From Vibrio orientalis CIP 102891 = ATCC 33934 (GTDB lineage Bacteria; Pseudomonadota; Gammaproteobacteria; Enterobacterales; Vibrionaceae), in NCBI RefSeq assembly GCF_000176235.1, contig NZ_ACZV01000004.1:186001-250000 (forward strand): 64,000 nt of DNA, given 5' to 3'. Numbering within the stretch: the first letter of the stretch is position 1; every line of letters starts with the position of its first letter. This document shows, piece by piece, positions 17,671 to 26,643 of the stretch. The position numbers and the translations under genes are program-made. The notes beneath the pieces were generated by a model. That model was given only the letters and a program-made list of their open reading frames with translations, did not search any database and was not told where the DNA came from.

Positions 17671-17690
17671 TGGTTCTTTATTTAGAGCCA
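17671..17690. promoter_or_regulatory. Candidate MocR operator
   Basis: TGGTTCT-N6-AGAGCCA, a 20-bp imperfect palindrome (one mismatch per arm; 8 of 10 when extended by AAT/GTT), lies midway between the divergent flavin-protein and MocR genes. Position and symmetry suit autoregulation plus control of the flavin protein. Confidence 0.4.
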
Positions 17691-17704
17691 GTTTTAGATG
17701 ATGG

Positions 17705-19141
17705 ATGGATCCACTTATGGCATTGATTGATATTGGTGATTTACAACTAAGCGGTGACAGTCGTACTAAGCAAGATGCGTTGTTTGATGCCATTAGAGAC
17801 AAAATTGTCGCTCAGTTATGGGGGAAGGGGCTAAAGCTGCCGTCAACACGCAAGTTGGCTCAAGAACTTGGCGTAAGCCGAAATACGGTCATTCATGCTT
17901 ATGAACAGTTGCACGCTGAAGGCTATTTGGAGAGTAAGGCGGGATCTGGTTATTTCGTTGCACTGGAGCTGCCCGATCAATTTGTTGCGACTGCAAACCA
18001 ATTTGAAGCGCCTAGTCAACCGATAAAGGCAAAAGATCATAGCCGCGCATTTTCGCCCGGCGTGCCGGATCTGAGTGAATTCCCGACCCAGAAATGGCAA
18101 CGTCTGTTAATGCGCCATACGGGCCGCATCAGTTTGCTTGGCGGACAAGATATTCAAGGTGATGAGAGCCTGCGTGCTGCGCTGGCCAGTTATTTAGCGA
18201 CCAGCCGTTCGGTTGTCTGCGAGCCGGATAGGATTGTGATTACCTCTGGTGCTCAACAAGCCTTGGCCATCGCCGCTCTGTTGACGTCGCAAAACGATCG
18301 TCGATTGCTAATGGAGCAGCCTGGCTATGCACAAATGGCCAAAGTGCTTAAGTTATTTAATTTCGAGCAGATCCCCGCTCCGGTGCGTCCTCTGTTAGGC
18401 CTTGATCTGGATGTGGTCGAAAACAGTGAGGCAGAGGCGATTTATGTGACGCCAAGCAATCAATATCCTTTGGGGACGACACTTGATATAAACCAGCGCT
18501 TGCGCTTAATCGAATGGGCTAAAACGCGAGGTGGCTGGATCATTGAGGATGACTATGACAGCGAGTTTCAGTTTGCTCATCGTCCTTATCCAAGTTTACA
18601 GGGTTTAGCGGCAAAAACGGGTCATGATCAACATGTCATTTATGTCGGCTCATTGAGCAAGGTAATGTTTAATGGTTTACGAATGGGCTATTTGGTACTG
18701 CCTCAATCGATGGTGGCGGAAGCGCTGACGCTTAAAGATGCGTTAAGTGGTGATTCGCCGACTCATACTCAAGCGGCATTGGCGGACTTTGTTGCCGAGG
18801 GCGATTTGGTTAGGCACATTCGAAAGATGCGCCGTCTATACAAACAAAAGCACCAGATAATGGTTACCATGATTGAACGCTATTTCTCTGATTCGGTAGA
18901 GGTGATAAGTCAAGCGGCTGGGCTACACGTAACATTAAGATGGTATGGGGGTATCTCTGAGCAGGAGTGGGCAGAGCGAGCCAGCACCTACGGTATTGTT
19001 ATTCGCCCGTTCAATTATTATGAGCAGTTTGATGAAGCGGGGCTGCGCGATTGGTCTGGTGCGGTACTGGGTTTTGGCAATGTACCTATAGATGAGATTG
19101 AACCAAAAATTTGCACACTTGCTGAACTGTTCAAATCGTGA
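17705..19141 (+). CDS. MocR/PdxR-type GntR regulator with aminotransferase domain
   Basis: 478 residues. N-terminal winged HTH of the GntR family (about 20-80: LPSTRKLAQELGVSRNTVIHAYEQL), a linker, then a fold-type I aminotransferase domain (about 105-478). The PLP lysine is in VGSLSKVMFNG at about 319, and the PLP-ring Asp region reads IIEDDYDSEF. Such regulators sense PLP, or PLP plus an amine, and do not usually transaminate. The likely target is the divergent flavin protein. An in-frame ATG at 17717 is an alternative start. Confidence 0.9.
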   Translation: MDPLMALIDIGDLQLSGDSRTKQDALFDAIRDKIVAQLWGKGLKLPSTRKLAQELGVSRNTVIHAYEQLHAEGYLESKAGSGYFVALELPDQFVATANQFEAPSQPIKAKDHSRAFSPGVPDLSEFPTQKWQRLLMRHTGRISLLGGQDIQGDESLRAALASYLATSRSVVCEPDRIVITSGAQQALAIAALLTSQNDRRLLMEQPGYAQMAKVLKLFNFEQIPAPVRPLLGLDLDVVENSEAEAIYVTPSNQYPLGTTLDINQRLRLIEWAKTRGGWIIEDDYDSEFQFAHRPYPSLQGLAAKTGHDQHVIYVGSLSKVMFNGLRMGYLVLPQSMVAEALTLKDALSGDSPTHTQAALADFVAEGDLVRHIRKMRRLYKQKHQIMVTMIERYFSDSVEVISQAAGLHVTLRWYGGISEQEWAERASTYGIVIRPFNYYEQFDEAGLRDWSGAVLGFGNVPIDEIEPKICTLAELFKS

Positions 19142-19182
19142 TGTTATTGATAAAGGTGTAATTAGTTAAGGGAAGGAATCGT

Positions 19183-19941
19183 ATGTGCCGATGGTTAGCC
19201 TACCAAGGAGAGTCCATTTATTTGGATAAGTTAGTTTATGAACCGGAGCACTCTTTGGTGCATCAGAGCTTAGAGGCGCGCAAAGCGGTCACACGAGTGA
19301 ATGCCGATGGCTTTGGCCTTGGTTGGTACACTGAGCGAGATACCCCGGGTCAATTCCATGAAGTGCTTCCCGCCTGGGGGGACGAAAACCTTCGATCCTT
19401 GGCACACCATATTCGCTCTCATCGTTTTATGGCCCATGTGCGTTCATCGACAGGCACGCATGTCTCTCGTTCTAATTGCCACCCCTTTATGAGTGAAAAC
19501 TGGATGTTTCTCCATAATGGTCAGATTGGTGGGTTTGAACAGGTTAAGTTTGAGCTTGAGCGTCAATTATGTGAGTCACTGTTTTTGAAACGGATGGGTA
19601 CCACCGACAGCGAATTGATCTTTTTACTGATGTTGCAAAACGAATTAAAAGAGAACCCAGTTGAAGCGATTAAAGTGACCTTGTCGATGATTGTCAAATT
19701 GATGGAGAGTAAACAGATTGAAGAGCCATTAAAAGCCTCGATCTGTATCTCAGACGGTATTCAGTTTTGGGTAGTGCGTTATAGCTCTGATCAAGATGCG
19801 CCAACGGTATTTATCAAACAAGATGGCGCAAATGTTGTGCTGGCTTCAGAACCGTTAGAAAAGAGCTCACAGTGGAAGCAAGTTAGCCCACAGAGCATTC
19901 TGGCTATCCACCTAGACAAGGTAACCTCATACGTTATTTGA
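19183..19941 (+). CDS. Class II glutamine amidotransferase (YafJ/EgtC-like)
   Basis: 252 residues starting MCRWLAYQG, so Cys2 becomes the N-terminal nucleophile after Met removal. The N-terminal-nucleophile fold is supported by NADGFGLGWYT, AHVRSSTG and NCHPFMSENWMFLHNGQIGG. It hydrolyses a gamma-glutamyl amide; the acceptor or true substrate is unknown because the chain has only the glutaminase domain. It follows the MocR gene by 41 bp on the same strand and may be co-transcribed. Its last 15 bp overlap the end of the convergent exporter gene. Confidence 0.85.
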   Translation: MCRWLAYQGESIYLDKLVYEPEHSLVHQSLEARKAVTRVNADGFGLGWYTERDTPGQFHEVLPAWGDENLRSLAHHIRSHRFMAHVRSSTGTHVSRSNCHPFMSENWMFLHNGQIGGFEQVKFELERQLCESLFLKRMGTTDSELIFLLMLQNELKENPVEAIKVTLSMIVKLMESKQIEEPLKASICISDGIQFWVVRYSSDQDAPTVFIKQDGANVVLASEPLEKSSQWKQVSPQSILAIHLDKVTSYVI

Positions 19942-21189
19942 TGCTTTTATCGCTCGCCACTTTTGCCAAGGCAGGTTTAGTAGCGCAAAGACCCCCACCG
20001 CGTAAAGCATTGACCAGCCTAGGCAAATAAACACGGCAGTACATAGCACGAGCGACACCGCAGCCAAATATCGGCTGATCCCTGTCAGCAGTTTATACGC
20101 GGCAAGCATGGCGAGAAGGTAGATAAGCACAAAAATACCATTGGCGAGCTTCAAAAAGAACTCTAAATCCAACCCTGAAAGCTCACCAGCAACGCATGAT
20201 ATAAGTACTACAGCACCGATAGCTAAAGTGGCATGCGCAGGTACACCTTGGATTGATAAACGAGCTAATGAGCTATTTGGACTGTATTCTCTCGCCTGTG
20301 CCCACAACATGCGTGATAGGCTCTGTGTGTAGAGGTTTACACTGGCAAAGCAAGCCGCAAAGCCGATGATACTGATGAGCGTTTTAAATTCAGCGCCAAA
20401 CAGCTGATTGGCAACCCAAGGGATGGAACCACTGTCGAACATCGGTGTGCCGTAGGCTTGCATCTTAAGAATGATCACTGAACAAACCCAGTATGTGGCG
20501 CCCGCTACAAAACAGCCAATAATAATGGCAATGGGAAAATCTCGTTGCGGGTTTTTAAACTCTTCGCCCATATGAGCAAAGGCTTCAATACCGACAAAAC
20601 ACCAAAACATGACACCGAGCGCTAGGCCTATCGGCAAAATACTTTCAGTTGTTAGTGTTGGTAAAACTAAGTCGTTACTGCTGAAGTCTCCTTGCCACCA
20701 AAATGCCGCAATTAAAGCAAAAATAGCTAGGGCTATGACGGTTTGTAGTCGCCCTGATGATTTAGCGCCAGCTAAGTTAACCCCAATAAGTAAAGTAACA
20801 GTCAGTATCTGAGCAAGGATGGATGAGTTTAATCCGCTCGGCAGAAGCTGTTGTAAAAATCCAGCGGCTAGTGCAATTGCGGCAGGAACGCCGACAGGGA
20901 TGACACTTAAAAAGAGCCAAGCGACGCTTTTTTCTAGCTTAGAGTTAAAAGCTTTACGAACAAAATAGGCGGTGCCACCCGCATTTGGGTAACGCTTTCC
21001 GAGTTGAGCAAAGGTCAGGGCGATTGGGCAAATGGCAACAAATAAGACTATCCATGCCCATAATGAAAACTGCCCAGCGATGCCTGCAACGATGGCCGGA
21101 ACCATGAATAACCCAGTCCCGAGTAAGGTAGTCGATAGCTGGCCGATACCAGAGAGTAAGGTGATCTCTTTTTTTAATTGGCTCATCAT
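19927..21189 (-). CDS. yjeH: YjeH-type L-methionine/branched-chain amino acid exporter
   Basis: 420 residues with about 12 helices of the APC superfamily. It aligns along its length with E. coli YjeH (418), with shared segments such as GIGQLSTTLLGTGLF, WLFLSVIPVGVPAA, VMFWCFVGIEAFAH and EFKNPQRDFP. YjeH exports methionine, leucine, isoleucine and valine. A divergent Lrp-family regulator starts 212 bp away and is a likely controller. The gene overlaps the convergent amidotransferase tail by 15 bp. Confidence 0.9.
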   Translation of the reverse strand: MMSQLKKEITLLSGIGQLSTTLLGTGLFMVPAIVAGIAGQFSLWAWIVLFVAICPIALTFAQLGKRYPNAGGTAYFVRKAFNSKLEKSVAWLFLSVIPVGVPAAIALAAGFLQQLLPSGLNSSILAQILTVTLLIGVNLAGAKSSGRLQTVIALAIFALIAAFWWQGDFSSNDLVLPTLTTESILPIGLALGVMFWCFVGIEAFAHMGEEFKNPQRDFPIAIIIGCFVAGATYWVCSVIILKMQAYGTPMFDSGSIPWVANQLFGAEFKTLISIIGFAACFASVNLYTQSLSRMLWAQAREYSPNSSLARLSIQGVPAHATLAIGAVVLISCVAGELSGLDLEFFLKLANGIFVLIYLLAMLAAYKLLTGISRYLAAVSLVLCTAVFICLGWSMLYAVGVFALLNLPWQKWRAIKASNNV

Positions 21190-21400
21190 GCTCTCCTTGC
21201 TGATTTCATTCGACAGATGTATGCGTCAAATTAGGTTAACGCATGCGGCTTAGTAGTGCATTAGTCATTTCGTCGCAGATTGCCGTCACATTGTCGGAAG
21301 CGGTTTATATTTCTGTCATTTTGTCAGCTTTCATCTGGGTAAGTTTTATGTCACATTGCCAAAACCAACGGAATAAGTTGGAGGGAAAGGAAGCACTTAT

Positions 21401-21853
21401 ATGGACAAATTCGACGTTCAAATCGTCTCGATACTAAAAAATAACGCTCGAGAGAGTGTCAGTGATATTGCGCGGCAGGTTAACTTATCCCGTTCTGCGG
21501 TTACCGCTCGGATCCAAAAGCTTGAGCAAGAGAATGTAATCCTTGGATACCATGCTGATATCGCGCGTGCGAATCCTAAAGATCTGATTAAAGCCTATCT
21601 GGCGCTAAAGTTTGATATGTCGAGCTCGACTCATTATTGTGAAGCATACGCAGAGATGATCTATCAGATCGACGGCGTCAAATGGTGTCATGCTATCAGT
21701 GGTGAAACTGACATGATGTTGTATGTGGAAGTCGAGACCATGACACGTTTAAATGAGATTCGTGATGAATTGCAGCGAATCCCTGAGCTACGCCATCTGA
21801 TGACTCATACCGTATTAACCGAATTCTTTAACACGATGCAAAATGCTAAGTAA
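21401..21853 (+). CDS. Lrp/AsnC-family transcriptional regulator
   Basis: 150 residues. AsnC-type HTH (about 1-60: ESVSDIARQVNLSRSAVTARIQKLEQENVI split across two helices) and a RAM ligand-binding domain (about 65-145; HAISGETDMMLYVEVETM). It is divergent from the YjeH-type amino acid exporter, which suggests that it senses an amino acid and controls export. The ATG is preceded by GGAAAGGAAG. Its last 11 bp overlap the start of the LysR gene, so these two regulators are probably co-translated, an unusual pairing. Confidence 0.9.
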   Translation: MDKFDVQIVSILKNNARESVSDIARQVNLSRSAVTARIQKLEQENVILGYHADIARANPKDLIKAYLALKFDMSSSTHYCEAYAEMIYQIDGVKWCHAISGETDMMLYVEVETMTRLNEIRDELQRIPELRHLMTHTVLTEFFNTMQNAK

Positions 21854-22763
21854 TCTAAATTTAAACTTGCTGCGCTCCCTTCACGTTTTGCTTGAAGAGT
21901 GCCATGTGAGTAACGCAGCGCATCGACTCCATATCACGCAGTCAGCGGTGAGTCGTCAGTTAGCTCAATTGCGTGAAATTTGCGATGACCCTTTGTTAGT
22001 CAGAGATGGTAACCAATTGGTCCCTACGCCACGCGCATTGGCGATGCAAGATAAGCTCCGAAGCCTACTGGAAGAGTTTGATGCTCTATTGGCTGAGAAA
22101 GCATTTAATCCTCAAACGTGGCAACAAGAGTTTGTGCTGTCGTCGAGTGATTATGTTGCGCAGTATATTGTGCCCGATGTGGTGGAAACCGTGGTGGTAC
22201 AAGCACCAAATGTGAACCTCGCATTTCGTTTATGGCAGCCTGACTTTCTCCATGACTTTGATAAAACGGGGATTCATCTTGCCTCGACCATGCTCGATAA
22301 CAAACCAGATGGTCTCAGTAGCGTTAAAATTGGCCAAGATAAATCGGTGTGTTTGATGAGGAACGATCATCCACTAGAAATGAACGGTGAGCTAAGCTGT
22401 GATGACTTGGTGGCGTTTCCTCACCTCAAGGTGACAGGTGGAGGAGATAAAGACTCTAAAGCTGACGTCGCTTTGCAGCAGCTTGGCTATCAAAGACGCA
22501 TCGCCTTAAAGGTGCCGTTTTTTTCCGCTGCGATTAATGCATTGAAAAACAGTGACTATTTGATGGTGGTACCTGAGCACATTGCGCGAAATTTAGCGCC
22601 AGAGTCGGAGTTGGTCTATCGACCTTTACCCTTCGATACCGAGGTTCACCAGTATTGGCTGATGTGGCACCCAAAATATGATAACGACAAAGCTCATCAA
22701 TGGATGCGAGCAAAAGTACTCCATGCAATGCAAACCTCGCCATACTCAATTGGTATGAACTGA
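21843..22763 (+). CDS. LysR-family transcriptional regulator
   Basis: 306 residues. N-terminal winged HTH (about 3-62: RSLHVLLEECHVSNAAHRLH, TQSAVSRQLAQLREI) and a LysR substrate domain (about 90-295). The ATG lies inside the end of the Lrp-type gene (11-bp overlap). The next gene downstream is a LysE/RhtB-type exporter 117 bp away, a plausible target or partner. The effector is unknown. A GC-rich inverted repeat (CCGAGCT/AGCTCGG, about 22833-22857) follows without a T-run. Confidence 0.9.
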   Translation: MLSNLNLNLLRSLHVLLEECHVSNAAHRLHITQSAVSRQLAQLREICDDPLLVRDGNQLVPTPRALAMQDKLRSLLEEFDALLAEKAFNPQTWQQEFVLSSSDYVAQYIVPDVVETVVVQAPNVNLAFRLWQPDFLHDFDKTGIHLASTMLDNKPDGLSSVKIGQDKSVCLMRNDHPLEMNGELSCDDLVAFPHLKVTGGGDKDSKADVALQQLGYQRRIALKVPFFSAAINALKNSDYLMVVPEHIARNLAPESELVYRPLPFDTEVHQYWLMWHPKYDNDKAHQWMRAKVLHAMQTSPYSIGMN

Positions 22764-22880
22764 GATCATTAAGGTCATGATTAACTTTGATTTCAAATCA
22801 TTCCCAAACTTAATTAACGTTGGATGTATTCACCGAGCTAGACAACAGAGCTCGGTATCTCAACGAAAGGATCTGACATT

Positions 22881-23495
22881 ATGACGTTCACGGTTTGGCT
22901 ATCACTTTTTACGATTTGTATTCTTGGTGCGATGTCGCCGGGGCCAAGTTTAGCTATGGTTGCCAAGCACAGTCTTGCAGGCGGACGCCTTAACGGTTTA
23001 GCAACGGCTTGGGCGCATGCTGTTGGTATTGGTATCTATGCATTCATTACCCTGATTGGTTTGGCCGTCGTGCTGCAGCAATCCCCTTTGCTATTTAAGG
23101 CGATTAGTTATACCGGGGCTGCCTATCTTGTTTATCTGGGTTACAACGCGCTTCGTTCCAAAGGTGGCGTCGCTGAAAGGCTAGAATCCGGGCAGCAAAC
23201 GAGTGTTTGGCAGTCTGCGAAAGAAGGTTTTTTGATCTCATTGCTGAGCCCAAAGATTGCGTTATTCTTTATCGCTCTATTCAGTCAATTTGTGGCGGTG
23301 GGTGACAGCGTGACGGCTAAGAGTTTAATCGTAATGACACCGCTAGTAGTGGACGGTTTGTGGTATACCTTGATTACGTTTTTACTTTCAAGCCCTCGAT
23401 TGATCGACAAGATTCGCTCTAAAGCTCAGCTGATTGATAGATTGTCAGGTGCTGTACTTATCCTGCTGGCTATACGCGTCGTACTTACGGTGTAA
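22881..23495 (+). CDS. LysE/RhtB-family amino acid exporter
   Basis: 204 residues, six hydrophobic helices. The N-terminus contains the family signature (GAMSPGPSLAMVAKHSLAGGR) and the segment LVYLGYNALRS is also typical. Inner-membrane efflux of amino acids or homoserine-lactone-like compounds; the substrate cannot be read. A LysR gene lies immediately upstream and an oxidoreductase gene 38 bp downstream on the same strand. Confidence 0.9.
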   Translation: MTFTVWLSLFTICILGAMSPGPSLAMVAKHSLAGGRLNGLATAWAHAVGIGIYAFITLIGLAVVLQQSPLLFKAISYTGAAYLVYLGYNALRSKGGVAERLESGQQTSVWQSAKEGFLISLLSPKIALFFIALFSQFVAVGDSVTAKSLIVMTPLVVDGLWYTLITFLLSSPRLIDKIRSKAQLIDRLSGAVLILLAIRVVLTV

Positions 23496-23533
23496 ACGTG
23501 ATTTTTATCTTTCGCGCTGATTAAGGAAAAATA

Positions 23534-24529
23534 ATGATAAGACTTGCTGTCATTGGCACAAACTGGATTACTGAGCAGTTTATAGAAGCTGCGCTAAAAA
23601 CGGGGGAGTATGAACTGACCGCCGTCTATTCGCGCTCATTGGAGAGTGCGGAGCAGTTTGGGCAAAAATACCCAGAACCGGCTTTGTTTAATGACTTAGC
23701 GGCCTTGGCCAAATCTTCTCTGGTTGATGTGGTTTATATCGCTAGTCCGAACAGCTTGCACGGCCCTCAGGCGATTCAAATGATGCAAGCGGGAAAACAT
23801 GTCATTGTCGAAAAGCCAATGGCCGCGAACTTTGCTTTGGCTAAACAGATGTTCGATGTTGCCAAAGAGAACAATGTCTTATTGTTTGAGGCATTCATGT
23901 CGCCTCATCTGCCTAACTTTAAACGTTTGAAAGAAGAACTGTCAGGGATTGGGCAGATTCGTAAAGCGATGATTAGCTATTGCCAATACTCTTCTCGCTA
24001 TCCGAAGTATTTGGCCGGAGAAAACCCTAATACCTTCAATCCAGAGTTTGCAAATGGCTCGATTATGGATATTGGCTTCTACTGTTTAAGCTCTGCTATT
24101 GAACTGTTTGGTGAGCCTGAGACAGTTAAAGCGCAAGCTCAGTTACTTGACTCGGGCGTGGATGGCAGCGGAAGTGTTATTCTCGGTTATCAAGGCTTTG
24201 AAGTGGTACTACAGCACTCGAAAACGAGCGACTCTTATTTACCAAGTGAGATCCAAGGCGAAGAGGGGGCTTTGCTGATAGAGATGATCTCTACGGCTAA
24301 AAAATTGACTAAGTTTACTCGTGGGAGTGATATTGGGATAGATCTCAGTGTTAAGCAAGAGGCTAACCCTATGTATTATGAGGCACTTGAATTTGCGCAC
24401 CAGTTTAACAACAAAATGAGCAATGAAAGTTGCACTCAACGCTCGCTGATTGTGGCAAAATTGCTAGAGGAAATTCGTCATCAGACTGGCGTTAAGTTTC
24501 CATCCGATAAGAAATGCTCAAATAAGTAA
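23534..24529 (+). CDS. Gfo/Idh/MocA-family oxidoreductase
   Basis: 331 residues. N-terminal Rossmann fold (AVIGTNWITEQFIEAA), the family EKP motif (HVIVEKPMAAN, about 92-98) and a C-terminal alpha/beta dimerisation domain with GSIMDIGFYCL. NAD(P)-dependent oxidation or reduction of a sugar or cyclitol; YisS/DHDH-like members are the nearest look-alikes. The gene lies 38 bp after the exporter and 13 bp before the OsmC-family gene, so the three are likely one transcript ending at the 24961 hairpin. Confidence 0.85.
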   Translation: MIRLAVIGTNWITEQFIEAALKTGEYELTAVYSRSLESAEQFGQKYPEPALFNDLAALAKSSLVDVVYIASPNSLHGPQAIQMMQAGKHVIVEKPMAANFALAKQMFDVAKENNVLLFEAFMSPHLPNFKRLKEELSGIGQIRKAMISYCQYSSRYPKYLAGENPNTFNPEFANGSIMDIGFYCLSSAIELFGEPETVKAQAQLLDSGVDGSGSVILGYQGFEVVLQHSKTSDSYLPSEIQGEEGALLIEMISTAKKLTKFTRGSDIGIDLSVKQEANPMYYEALEFAHQFNNKMSNESCTQRSLIVAKLLEEIRHQTGVKFPSDKKCSNK

Positions 24530-24542
24530 AAGAGAGAAGCAG

Positions 24543-24941
24543 ATGCAAGCTGAAGTAAAATGGATTGAAGAGTTTAAATTTTTAGGTCAATCCCAGTCAG
24601 GTCATTCAATCGTAATGGATGGCAACGGAGGTGCAACTGCGCCAAGCCCGATGGAAATGGTGCTGATGGCTGCAGGTGGTTGTAGTTCAGTGGACGTGGT
24701 TGATGGTCTAAAAGAAGCAGGACAAGCCGTGACTGCTTGTAACGCGAAGCTAACCACAGAGCGCCGTGAAACCGCTCCACGTATCTTTACTCAGGTTAAC
24801 ATTCACTTTGAAGTGTCTGGTGATAACTTAGACCCTGAGATCGTGGCAAAAGTGGCGGCGGACTCACTAGAGAAATACTGTTCAGTATGTTTGATGCTAG
24901 GTAAAGGTATCGAGATGACCCACAGTTGGGAAATCATCTAA
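24543..24941 (+). CDS. yhfA: OsmC-family protein YhfA
   Basis: 132 residues, co-linear with E. coli YhfA (134): FLGQSQSGHSIVMDG, PSPMEMVLMAAGGCSSVDV and EKYCSVCLMLGKG. The two OsmC cysteines are present (in GGCSS and KYCSVC). OsmC proteins reduce organic hydroperoxides by these cysteines, though YhfA itself has no settled function. In E. coli yhfA lies beside crp; here it is in a different setting. Confidence 0.9.
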   Translation: MQAEVKWIEEFKFLGQSQSGHSIVMDGNGGATAPSPMEMVLMAAGGCSSVDVVDGLKEAGQAVTACNAKLTTERRETAPRIFTQVNIHFEVSGDNLDPEIVAKVAADSLEKYCSVCLMLGKGIEMTHSWEII

Positions 24942-24958
24942 TAGATCATAACTGTTAA

Positions 24959-24990
24959 GAGCCGAGCACTCTGCTCGGCTTTTTTGTTTT
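24959..24990 (+). terminator. Terminator after yhfA
   Basis: GCCGAGCA-CTC-TGCTCGGC (24961-24979) followed by TTTTTTGTTTT. Confidence 0.9.
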
Positions 24991-25004
24991 AAGTTTGGAA
25001 TGAC

Positions 25005-25928
25005 ATGAACAATAGCCATAAATTTACCTTAGCGGGCGTCGCTGCCATTCTCCTTTGGAGCAGTGTGATGGGGCTTGCCCGTGCAGTGACTGAAATGCTC
25101 GGACCTATTGGAGGGGCGGCGGCTATCTATACCGTAGCGTCGATCTTCTTAGTTCTTGTGATGGGGGTACCTAAGGTACGTTCGTACTCACTGCGCTATG
25201 TCGTACTCGGTGGCAGTTTATTTGTCGCCTATGAGATCTGCTTGGCACTGGCATTGGCAATGGCCAATACGCGCCAGCAAGCGATAGAAATGTTGGTGAT
25301 TAATTACCTATGGCCGGCGTTAACGGTATTGTTGGCGGTCTTAACTAATGGTAAGAAAACCAGTTTGTTGGTTTACCCAAGCATTGCGTTAGCGTTTTTT
25401 GGCGTAGCTTGGAGTATTACTGGCGAACAAGGGCTATCGGTCGCGCAAATTGCTGCCAACGTTGCAACCAACCCAGTGACGTATGCGATGGCTTTTACCG
25501 GCGCATTCTTATGGGCGATTTACTGCAATCTGACCAAGCGTATCGCCAATGGACAAAATGCGATTACGCTGTTTTTTATCATGACCGCCGTTACTTTATG
25601 GATTAAGTATGCGCTTAGCAGTGAAACGGGGATGAGCATTAACCTAGAATCAGGGGCGTTACTACTGATCTCGGGTATCGCAATGGGTAGTGGCTACGCG
25701 TTGTGGAACTACGCCATCATTGGCGGAAACATGGTGCTATTGGCAACGTTGTCCTATTTTACGCCCGTATTGTCGACGATTATCTCATCGGTGATCTTAG
25801 GTCTAGTGCTGACGCAGAGCTTCATTCAAGGCGTAGTGATGGTTACTATCGGTTCACTAATGTGCTGGTGGGTAACCAGAGAAAAGGCCAGTGAGAAGGA
25901 AAGCCTGACTACCAACGAATCTCAATAG
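25005..25928 (+). CDS. yddG: YddG-type aromatic amino acid exporter (DMT/EamA)
   Basis: 307 residues with ten helices in two EamA halves. Close to E. coli YddG: LGPIGGAAAIYTVAS, VAYEICLALALAMA, INYLWPALTVLLA and GAFLWAIYCNLTKR. YddG exports aromatic amino acids and paraquat-like compounds across the inner membrane. The gene starts just after the yhfA terminator, so it likely has its own promoter within that short gap. Its last 20 bp overlap the end of the convergent L,D-transpeptidase gene. Confidence 0.9.
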   Translation: MNNSHKFTLAGVAAILLWSSVMGLARAVTEMLGPIGGAAAIYTVASIFLVLVMGVPKVRSYSLRYVVLGGSLFVAYEICLALALAMANTRQQAIEMLVINYLWPALTVLLAVLTNGKKTSLLVYPSIALAFFGVAWSITGEQGLSVAQIAANVATNPVTYAMAFTGAFLWAIYCNLTKRIANGQNAITLFFIMTAVTLWIKYALSSETGMSINLESGALLLISGIAMGSGYALWNYAIIGGNMVLLATLSYFTPVLSTIISSVILGLVLTQSFIQGVVMVTIGSLMCWWVTREKASEKESLTTNESQ

Positions 25929-26385
25929 GCGTTCCGACCTTAACCAGTTTGAGTAACTCATCCATTTCTTGGTTGGTTATTGCAATACAGCCATCCGTCC
26001 AGTCGAAACTTTGAATGTATTTGGCTGGCCGGGTCTCACCATTCTTAAGCCCATGGATCTTGATGTTCCCACCTGGACTGACGTTAAGTTTATTCGCATA
26101 GGCAACGTCATTTGGGTTCGGGTAGCTGATATGAATTGAACGGTAGAAATCCGAGCTATCCATAACAAAATCTAAGTAATAGCGTCCTTCTGGCGTACGC
26201 TGGTCACCTTCATAGACTTTATGGCCTTTCGGGCGCTTACCCAGTGCTATCCTAAACTCTTTGATTACTTGATTGTTATCAATGAGATACATACGTCGTT
26301 TAGATTTATCGACTTCGATCAAATCGATACTTGCCCATGTAGGCAGAGTGAAAAAGAGACTAAAAAGGCACAACCAACGCGTCAA
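25909..26385 (-). CDS. YkuD-type L,D-transpeptidase family protein
   Basis: 158 residues: signal peptide (MTRWLCLFSLFFTLPTWA), then a YkuD domain with VDKSKRRMYLI at the start and the catalytic signature IKIHGLKN...WTDGCIAITNQEM, where Cys at about 135 is the nucleophile. Periplasmic. These enzymes cross-link peptidoglycan, attach lipoprotein, or, in the YafK/DpaA branch, cut Lpp from it. The short single-domain form without LysM resembles the YafK branch. Monocistronic, divergent from the GGDEF gene. Confidence 0.88.
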   Translation of the reverse strand: MTRWLCLFSLFFTLPTWASIDLIEVDKSKRRMYLIDNNQVIKEFRIALGKRPKGHKVYEGDQRTPEGRYYLDFVMDSSDFYRSIHISYPNPNDVAYANKLNVSPGGNIKIHGLKNGETRPAKYIQSFDWTDGCIAITNQEMDELLKLVKVGTPIEIRW

Positions 26386-26538
26386 ACTACATATCCTTTA
26401 AATCTGAGTGCGGTATCGACTCAACTATTGAGTGATTCTTATCTTAGTTATTATAGCGATAGTTGGTGTGATGCAAAATATGGAAACAACATCAACAAAA
26501 TGTAGCGAGTATCATATCTGCACAGATTGCTTTTGGTG

Positions 26539-26632
26539 ATTTGCGAGTGAGTTAACAAGCGATCGCAAATACATTTGATTGCATACTGCTAGCTGTTACT
26601 TTTTGAATCGAACCACAATGATAACTCGATTC
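26539..26632. promoter_or_regulatory. Two inverted repeats upstream of the GAF-GGDEF gene
   Basis: ATTTGCGA-N16-TCGCAAAT (26539-26570) and GAATCGA-N14-TCGATTC (26605-26632) lie between the L,D-transpeptidase and GGDEF starts. The second ends 11 bp before the ATG, next to the AGGG ribosome site, so as RNA it could affect translation. Confidence 0.35.
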
Positions 26633-26643
26633 AGGCTAGGGCT

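Noticed and set aside
22833..22857. GC-rich inverted repeat (CCGAGCT/AGCTCGG) after the LysR gene as a terminator
   Set aside because: No T-run follows on either strand and the next gene's ribosome site is 15 bp away; role unclear.
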